Of a stretch of DNA of 64,000 nucleotides, positions 59,310 to 64,000 are shown in pieces; within the stretch, counting starts at the first letter, position 1; each line of letters begins with the position of its first letter. Where the stretch lies: assembly GCF_006715865.1 (NCBI RefSeq), contig NZ_VFOA01000001.1:3906001-3970000 (forward strand). The letters are read 5' to 3'. Both the position numbers and the translations under genes were made by a program. Under the pieces are notes generated by a model. It was given only the letters and a program-made list of their open reading frames with translations, searched no databases and was not told the DNA's origin. This DNA comes from Cellulomonas sp. SLBN-39 (GTDB lineage Bacteria; Actinomycetota; Actinomycetes; Actinomycetales; Cellulomonadaceae).

Positions 59310-59792
59310 TCACGCCGGTGTGCGCTCCCACGTCTCGAACCGGTAGCGGGTGCCGGTGCGCGACGTCGCCCACGCACCGTCCGCGACCCGCGCCCAGCCG
59401 TCGCCGACCCGGGGCGCGAGGGTGTCGCCGGGCACGTCGACGTCGACGACCGTGACCTCCAGGCGGTCCGCGCGCGCGAGGGTCGCCGCGTAGACCTCCC
59501 CTCCCCCGACGACCCACACGTCCGGCGCCGACGCGAGCGCCGCGTCCAGGTCGTGCACGACCGTCGCACCCGGGGCGTCGAAGGCACGGTCCCGGGTGAG
59601 GACGAGGTTGCGGCGCCCGGGCAGCGGGCGGTACCGCGGCGGCAGCGACTGCCACGTCGCCCGCCCCATGAGCACGGTCGCGCCGTCGGTGACCTCGCGG
59701 AAGTGCGCGAGGTCCTCCGGCACGTGCCACGGCATCGCGCCGTCCGCCCCGATCACCCCCGCGGGCGTCTGGGCCCAGACCAGGCCGATCAT
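59310..59792 (-). CDS. dfrA: Dihydrofolate reductase
   Basis: 160 residues. MIGLVWAQTPAGVIGADGAMPWHVPEDLAHF has the substrate loop and catalytic acid (as Asp/Glu in MPWHVPEDL), then MGRATWQSLP, RRNLVLTRD, VVGGGEVYAATL and a C-terminal RYRFETWERT. It regenerates tetrahydrofolate after thymidylate synthase, the gene immediately upstream (4-bp gap), so the two steps of dTMP synthesis are coupled. Confidence 0.97.
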   Translation of the reverse strand: MIGLVWAQTPAGVIGADGAMPWHVPEDLAHFREVTDGATVLMGRATWQSLPPRYRPLPGRRNLVLTRDRAFDAPGATVVHDLDAALASAPDVWVVGGGEVYAATLARADRLEVTVVDVDVPGDTLAPRVGDGWARVADGAWATSRTGTRYRFETWERTPA

Positions 59793-59796
59793 CGCG

Positions 59797-60633
59797 TCAG
59801 ACCGCCACGGGCGCGGCGATGGTCGGGTGGTGGCGGTACTCCTCGACCACGACGTCGTCCCAGGTGTACTCGAACAGGGACGGCGCGCGGCGCAGGTGCA
59901 GCGTCGGGTACGGGTACGGGTCGCGCGCGAGCTGCTCGGCGACCTGCTCGACGTGGTTGTCGTACACGTGGCAGTCCCCGCCGGTCCACACCAGGTCCCC
60001 GACCTCGAGGTCGACCTGCTGGGCGATCATGTGCGTGAGCAGCGCGTACGAGGCGATGTTGAACGGCACGCCGAGGAACAGGTCCGCCGAGCGCTGGTAC
60101 ACCTGGCACGACAGGCGCCCGTCGGCGACGTACAGCTGGAAGAACGCGTGGCAGGGCACCAGCGCCATGGCGTCGAGCTCGGCGACGTTCCACGCGGAGA
60201 CGACGTGCCGGCGCGAGTCGGGGTTGGTGCGCAGGTCGCCCAGCACCCGCGCGAGCTGGTCGACGTGACCGCCGTCGGGCGTGGGCCACGAGCGCCACTG
60301 CACCCCGTAGACGGGGCCGAGCTCGCCGCGCTCGTCGGCCCACTCGTCCCAGATGTGCACGCCGCGCTCGACGAGGGACGCGATGTTCGACTCCCCGCGC
60401 AGGAACCAGAACAGCTCCTCGGCGACCCCGCGGAAGAACACCCGCTTGGTCGTCACCAGCGGGAAGCCCGCGCGCAGGTCGTAGCGCAGCTGGTGGCCGA
60501 AGACGCTGCGCGTGCCCGTGCCCGTGCGGTCCGCCTTGGGCGTGCCCGTCGCCATCACGTGCCGCAGGAGGTCCTCGTACGGGGTGGGGACGGCGGTCGG
60601 ACGGGCGGGAGGCGCCACGACGAGATCAGCCAT
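59797..60633 (-). CDS. thyA: Thymidylate synthase
   Basis: 278 residues of the classical ThyA type. Active Cys161 in [13 protein letters not shown], folate/dUMP parts [60 protein letters not shown]. It methylates dUMP with methylenetetrahydrofolate. ATG 60633: TAGCGT lies eight bases upstream on the minus strand, close to a leaderless arrangement. Presence of ThyA with DHFR means flavin-type ThyX is not required, though it may exist elsewhere. Confidence 0.98.
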   Translation of the reverse strand: MADLVVAPPARPTAVPTPYEDLLRHVMATGTPKADRTGTGTRSVFGHQLRYDLRAGFPLVTTKRVFFRGVAEELFWFLRGESNIASLVERGVHIWDEWADERGELGPVYGVQWRSWPTPDGGHVDQLARVLGDLRTNPDSRRHVVSAWNVAELDAMALVPCHAFFQLYVADGRLSCQVYQRSADLFLGVPFNIASYALLTHMIAQQVDLEVGDLVWTGGDCHVYDNHVEQVAEQLARDPYPYPTLHLRRAPSLFEYTWDDVVVEEYRHHPTIAAPVAV

Positions 60634-60684
60634 GGGCCCACACGCTACCCGCGGCCAGACGTGGCGGCGGGGACGTCCACGCCC

Positions 60685-60690
60685 GACGAT
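60685..60690 (+). promoter_or_regulatory. -10 element, leaderless start of the dehydrogenase gene
   Basis: GACGAT ends six bases before ATG 60697; only 63 bp separate this start from the divergent thyA start. Confidence 0.35.
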
Positions 60691-60696
60691 GGGCCC

Positions 60697-62166
60697 ATGA
60701 CCTCGTCGCTGCCGCCGTCCGTCGCCGCGCACGTCCCCACCGGCATGCTCGTCGGCGGGCGCTGGCGCCCGGCACGCGACGGGGCGACGTTCCCCGTGGC
60801 CGACCCCGGCACCGGCGAGACGCTGTTCGACGTCGCCGACGCCTCCGAGCAGGACGCGCTCGACGCGCTCACCGCGGCCGACGAGGCGTTCGCACCGTGG
60901 CGGGCCACCGCGCCCCGCGTGCGCGCCGACCTGCTGCGCGCGGTGTTCGACGCGATGACCGCCCACGCGCAGGACATCGCGGCGCTCGTCACGGCCGAGG
61001 GCGGCAAGCCCCTGGCCGAGGCCCGCGCCGAGGTCGCGTACGCCGCGGACTACGTGCGCTGGTACGCCGAGCAGGCCGTGCGCGTCGAGGGCCTGGCCCG
61101 CCGCGCCCCGGCCGGTACGCACCACCAGCTGGTGCTGCGCCGGCCGGTGGGCCCCGCGCTGCTGGTCGCGCCGTGGAACTTCCCCGTCGCCATGATCGCC
61201 CGCAAGCTCGCCCCCGCCCTGGCCGCCGGGTGCACGTGCGTCGTCAAGCCGGCCCAGCTCACGCCCCTGACCACCGCGTACGTCGCCGAGATCGTCCGGG
61301 CCGAGCTCGACGCCCGCGACCTGCCGGCCGGCGTCCTCAACGTGGTCCCGACGTCGTCGGCGCGCCGGGTGTCCGAGCCCCTGCTGGCCGACCCCCGCCT
61401 GCGCAAGCTGTCGTTCACCGGGTCGACCGAGGTGGGGCGGACCCTGCAGGCGGCGGCCGCGCAGCACCTGCTGCGCACGTCGCTCGAGCTCGGCGGCAAC
61501 GCACCCTTCCTCGTCTTCGCCGACGCGGACCTCGACGCCGCCGTCGAGGGCGCCGTGCAGGCGAAGATGCGCAACGCCGGCCAGACGTGCGTGGCGGCCA
61601 ACCGGTTCCTCGTGCACGAGTCCGTCGCCGCCGACTTCGCCGAGCGCCTCACGCACGCGTTCGCACGCCTCGTCGTCGGGCACGGCGCCGACGCCGGCAC
61701 CACCGTCGGACCGCTCATCGAGGCCGCCGCGGTCGAGCGCGTCGAGGAGGTCGTCACGCAGGCCGTCGACGCCGGTGCCCGCGTGCGCACCGGCGGGCGC
61801 GCACCACGGCGTGCCGGGTACTTCTACGAGCCGACCGTCCTGACGTCGGTCGCCCCCGACCTGCGCGTCGTCACCGAGGAGACCTTCGGGCCCGTCGCCC
61901 CCGTCGTGACGTTCGGCGACGAGGACGAGGGCGTCCGGCTGGCCAACGCGACCCCCTACGGGCTCGTGGCCTACGCCTACACGCGCGACGTCGGGCGCGT
62001 CATGCGCCTGGCCGAGGACCTCGAGACGGGGATGCTCGGCGTCAACCGCGGCGCGGTCTCCGACGCCAGCGCCCCTTTCGGCGGGGTCAAGCAGTCGGGC
62101 CTGGGGCGCGAGGGCGGCGAGGCCGGGCTCGAGGAGTACCTCGACCCGGTGTACGTCGCGCTCTGA
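60697..62166 (+). CDS. NAD(P)-dependent succinate-semialdehyde dehydrogenase-like enzyme
   Basis: 489 residues of the aldehyde dehydrogenase superfamily. Catalytic Cys in [17 protein letters not shown], Glu in [14 protein letters not shown], cofactor motif [32 protein letters not shown], and [10 protein letters not shown]. Overall pattern is close to GabD-type enzymes oxidising succinate semialdehyde to succinate; other semialdehydes are possible. No GABA transaminase is adjacent, so the metabolic role is open. Confidence 0.9.
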   Translation: MTSSLPPSVAAHVPTGMLVGGRWRPARDGATFPVADPGTGETLFDVADASEQDALDALTAADEAFAPWRATAPRVRADLLRAVFDAMTAHAQDIAALVTAEGGKPLAEARAEVAYAADYVRWYAEQAVRVEGLARRAPAGTHHQLVLRRPVGPALLVAPWNFPVAMIARKLAPALAAGCTCVVKPAQLTPLTTAYVAEIVRAELDARDLPAGVLNVVPTSSARRVSEPLLADPRLRKLSFTGSTEVGRTLQAAAAQHLLRTSLELGGNAPFLVFADADLDAAVEGAVQAKMRNAGQTCVAANRFLVHESVAADFAERLTHAFARLVVGHGADAGTTVGPLIEAAAVERVEEVVTQAVDAGARVRTGGRAPRRAGYFYEPTVLTSVAPDLRVVTEETFGPVAPVVTFGDEDEGVRLANATPYGLVAYAYTRDVGRVMRLAEDLETGMLGVNRGAVSDASAPFGGVKQSGLGREGGEAGLEEYLDPVYVAL

Positions 62167-62236
62167 CCGGCCGGGGCGCCGTCCGGAGGCGTGCGCGCAG
62201 GCCGGGCGGGAACCGCGCCGTCCGCGACGGGTGTGC

Positions 62237-62242
62237 GAGAGT
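62237..62242 (+). promoter_or_regulatory. Possible -10 element, leaderless start of azlC
   Basis: GAGAGT ends six bases before GTG 62249 (A at position 2 and T at 6 kept); supports GTG 62249 over GTG 62231. Confidence 0.3.
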
Positions 62243-62248
62243 GCCCGC

Positions 62249-62938
62249 GTGCCCACCGACCCGCTGCGCGCCGTGCGACGGCAGGCGCTGTCGGTGTCCG
62301 TCGCCACCGGTCTCTACGGCATCTCCTTCGGCGCCTTGTCCGTGGCCGCCGGTCTCGACGTCGCCCAGACCATGGCGCTGAGCCTGCTGATGTTCTCCGG
62401 CGGGTCCCAGTTCGCCTTCATCGGGGTCGTCGGCGCGGGCGGGGCCGCCGGGGCCGCGGTCGCGTCGGCCGCCCTGCTCGGCGCGCGCAACGGGCTGTAC
62501 GGCGCGCAGCTCACCCCCCTGCTCGACCTGCCCCGGCGCCTGCGGCCGGCCGCGGCGCACCTGACCATCGACGAGTCGACCGCCGTCGCGACCGCGCAGC
62601 CGACCCGCACCGCCGCACGCGTCGGGTTCTGGTGGACCGGCCTCGGGGTCTTCACGCTGTGGAACGCCTTCACGCTGCTCGGTGCGCTCGCGGGCGACCG
62701 CCTCGGCGACCCGCGGGCGTACGGCCTGGACGCCGCGGCGGCTGCCGCGTTCCTCGCTCTCGTCTGGCCGCGGCTGGCCGGCCGGGTCGCGCAGGGTGTC
62801 GCGGCGGCCGCCGTGGTCGTCGCCCTCGTCACGACGCCGCTGCTGCCCGCGGGCGTGCCGGTGCTGCTGGCGGCCCTCGTGGCCGTCGGCGTCGGGGTGC
62901 TCGCCCCGCCGGCGCCGCAGCGCGAGGACGCGCCATGA
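62249..62938 (+). CDS. azlC: AzlC-type branched-chain amino acid exporter subunit
   Basis: 229 residues, about eight helices. [39 protein letters not shown] is the family's first half (key FSGGSQFAF), then [12 protein letters not shown] and [10 protein letters not shown]. AzlC with the small AzlD exports branched-chain amino acids or analogues. The start codon is uncertain between GTG 62231 and 62249. Its stop overlaps the azlD start (ATGA). Confidence 0.92.
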   Translation: MPTDPLRAVRRQALSVSVATGLYGISFGALSVAAGLDVAQTMALSLLMFSGGSQFAFIGVVGAGGAAGAAVASAALLGARNGLYGAQLTPLLDLPRRLRPAAAHLTIDESTAVATAQPTRTAARVGFWWTGLGVFTLWNAFTLLGALAGDRLGDPRAYGLDAAAAAAFLALVWPRLAGRVAQGVAAAAVVVALVTTPLLPAGVPVLLAALVAVGVGVLAPPAPQREDAP

Positions 62939-63264
62939 CGCCGCTGACCGAGGGCGCGCTGTGGGCGGCCGTGGCGCTCGCCGGTCTGGCCTGCCTGGGC
63001 ATCAAGCTCGCCGGGCACGTGCTGCCCGAGCACTGGCTCGCCCACCCGCGCGTCGCCCGCGTCGCCGCGCTCGTCACCGTGGCGCTGCTCGCCGCCCTCG
63101 TCGCCGTGCAGACCGCCACCGACGGCGACCACCTGGTCGTCGACGCGCGGCTGCCCGCGCTCGCCGTCGCGGCCGTGGCCCTCGTGCTGCGGGCGCCCTT
63201 CGTGGTCGTCGTGGTGCTCGCCGCCGCGACCGCCGCCGGCCTGCGCCTGCTCGGGATGCCCTGA
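62935..63264 (+). CDS. azlD: AzlD-type branched-chain amino acid exporter subunit
   Basis: 109 residues with about four helices ([68 protein letters not shown] in sections), matching AzlD in size and in the PALAVAAVALVLRAPF end. Overlap with azlC makes a two-subunit exporter almost certain. Confidence 0.9.
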   Translation: MTPLTEGALWAAVALAGLACLGIKLAGHVLPEHWLAHPRVARVAALVTVALLAALVAVQTATDGDHLVVDARLPALAVAAVALVLRAPFVVVVVLAAATAAGLRLLGMP

Positions 63265-63322
63265 CCCGTCCCCGACCGTCGGAGCGCCCGCCCGACGCCC
63301 GGCCCGACGGCCCCGCCCGGGT

Positions 63323-63328
63323 TACGCT
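63323..63328 (+). promoter_or_regulatory. -10 element, leaderless start of the GNAT gene
   Basis: TACGCT ends six bases before GTG 63335. Confidence 0.45.
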
Positions 63329-63334
63329 CGACGG

Positions 63335-63886
63335 GTGCTGCCCACCGCCGACGTGTCGGTCCGCCCCGCCGTCCCCGGGGACGAGTCACGCATCGCCCGG
63401 ATCCAGCTCGCCGCCTGGCGCGTCGCGCACGCGGACGTGCTCGGCGACGTGGTGCTCGACTCGCTCGACGAGCAGGCGTTCGTCGACCGCTGGCGGCTCG
63501 CGGTGTCCGCACCCCCGGGCCCCGGCCACCACGTGCTCGTGGCGTGCGACGGCCCGCGCGTGGTCGGCATCGCCTCCGTCGCACCCGTCGCCGCCCCCGA
63601 CCCGTCGCAGGCGCCCGGCGGGGTCGTCCTCGCGCTCGAGGTCGACCCGCCCGACCAGCGCCGCGGCCACGGCTCGCGGCTGCTGGCCGCCGCCGTCGAC
63701 CTGCTTCGCGCCGACGGCGCCGACCAGGTGCAGACCTGGGTCGTCGACGGCGACGCCGCGCGCGAGGCGTTCCTGCGCAGCGCCGGGCTCGGCCCCGACG
63801 GGCGGGCACGCCGCCTCGCCACGGGCCCGGGCCCCGACGCCGAGGCGCACGTCGTCTCCGAGCACCGCTGGTACGCCGGGATCTGA
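63335..63886 (+). CDS. GNAT-family N-acetyltransferase
   Basis: 183 residues. N-terminal SVRPAVPGDESRIARIQLAAWRVAHAD, central ALEVDPPDQRRGHGSRLLAAAVDLLRADG carrying the acetyl-CoA motif Q-R-R-G-H-G, and QTWVVDGDAAREAFLRSAGLGPDG near the end. It transfers an acetyl group from acetyl-CoA to an unknown amine. The length fits. GTG 63335 fits the leaderless pattern. Confidence 0.9.
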   Translation: MLPTADVSVRPAVPGDESRIARIQLAAWRVAHADVLGDVVLDSLDEQAFVDRWRLAVSAPPGPGHHVLVACDGPRVVGIASVAPVAAPDPSQAPGGVVLALEVDPPDQRRGHGSRLLAAAVDLLRADGADQVQTWVVDGDAAREAFLRSAGLGPDGRARRLATGPGPDAEAHVVSEHRWYAGI

Positions 63887-63934
63887 CACCCTCCGCCCCT
63901 GGCGCCGGCCGCGCCTTCCCGGGCGGGACCGAGG

Positions 63935-64000
63935 TCAGGGCAGGTCGGTGCCGGCCGGGCGGCCGCGGTGCAGGCTGCTCGCCGTGCGCAGGGCCGCACG
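63935..64000 (-). CDS. C-terminal end of an unidentified protein
   Basis: A frame open from the right edge with stop at 63935-63937 encodes 21 residues (RAALRTASSLHRGRPAGTDL then P). It is too short to identify. The codon pattern is compatible with coding. Confidence 0.35.
   Translation of the reverse strand, partial: RAALRTASSLHRGRPAGTDLP

Overview
The window is ordinary chromosomal DNA of a very high-GC actinobacterium, best matched to Cellulomonas or a close relative in the Micrococcales. The basis is the extreme G/C bias at third codon positions, the many GTG starts, the four-base ATGA/GTGA gene couplings, and actinobacterial neighbourhoods: lexA opposite a LysM gene with nrdR beyond it; ftsK-pgsA-cinA-clgR; recA-recX next to a DUF3046 gene; miaB and miaA with dapF; lhr beside a Nei-type glycosylase. 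I found no tRNA or rRNA gene, insertion sequence, prophage or CRISPR array. The species name is an inference.

Layout. 0-3.3 kb: the end of a transglutaminase-like membrane protein, a DUF3040 protein, and an SOS-type operon (HEPN-fold protein plus a Y-family polymerase relative lacking its catalytic parts) divergent from a spermidine-synthase-like methyltransferase. 3.3-8.1 kb: cspA, a PAC2 protein, and a signalling operon (receiver-SpoIIE phosphatase, CHASE3 histidine kinase, single-domain response regulator). 8.3-11.8 kb: a HelD/HelR-type RNA polymerase motor and serA. 11.8-14.5 kb: a DUF5302 protein, nrdR, an apparent iron box with a possible small RNA, the LysM gene and lexA with three LexA operators. 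14.5-21.4 kb: ldh, dinG, an S9 peptidase and hflX. 21.5-27.9 kb: an RsmC-like methyltransferase and an MFS transporter, opposed by the coupled cluster (extradiol-dioxygenase-like)-miaA-dapF-thioredoxin; then two YbjN genes. 27.9-31.2 kb: an AspT-type antiporter and miaB. 31.4-34.8 kb: a glutamate-type ABC importer, gluABCD. 34.8-43.9 kb: rny, an HhH-SNF2 helicase, recX, recA, a UlaG-like hydrolase, an AlkP-superfamily membrane protein and a DUF3046 protein. 44-50 kb: lhr and a nei-type glycosylase. 50-60.6 kb: clgR, cinA, pgsA, a GGDEF-EAL protein, ftsK, rnj, dapA, dfrA and thyA. 60.7-64 kb: a succinate-semialdehyde-type dehydrogenase, azlCD, a GNAT protein and the edge of one more gene.

Themes. 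DNA damage and genome upkeep dominate (lexA, recA, recX, LysM/ChiZ-like gene, DinG, Lhr, Nei, SNF2, HEPN/Y-family pair, FtsK). Five LexA-type operators are visible at three loci. RNA metabolism is also well represented (RNase Y, RNase J, MiaA, MiaB, HflX, CspA, HelD). dapA and dapF serve lysine/peptidoglycan synthesis and dfrA-thyA serve dTMP synthesis.

A recurring signal: for about fifteen genes a -10-like hexamer (mostly TANNNT) ends exactly six bases before the start codon, the geometry of leaderless transcripts. I used it to choose several starts. The least ordinary items are the SOS-linked HEPN/catalytically stripped Y-polymerase pair, the iron box with no obvious target gene, and a 220-bp antisense coding overlap.
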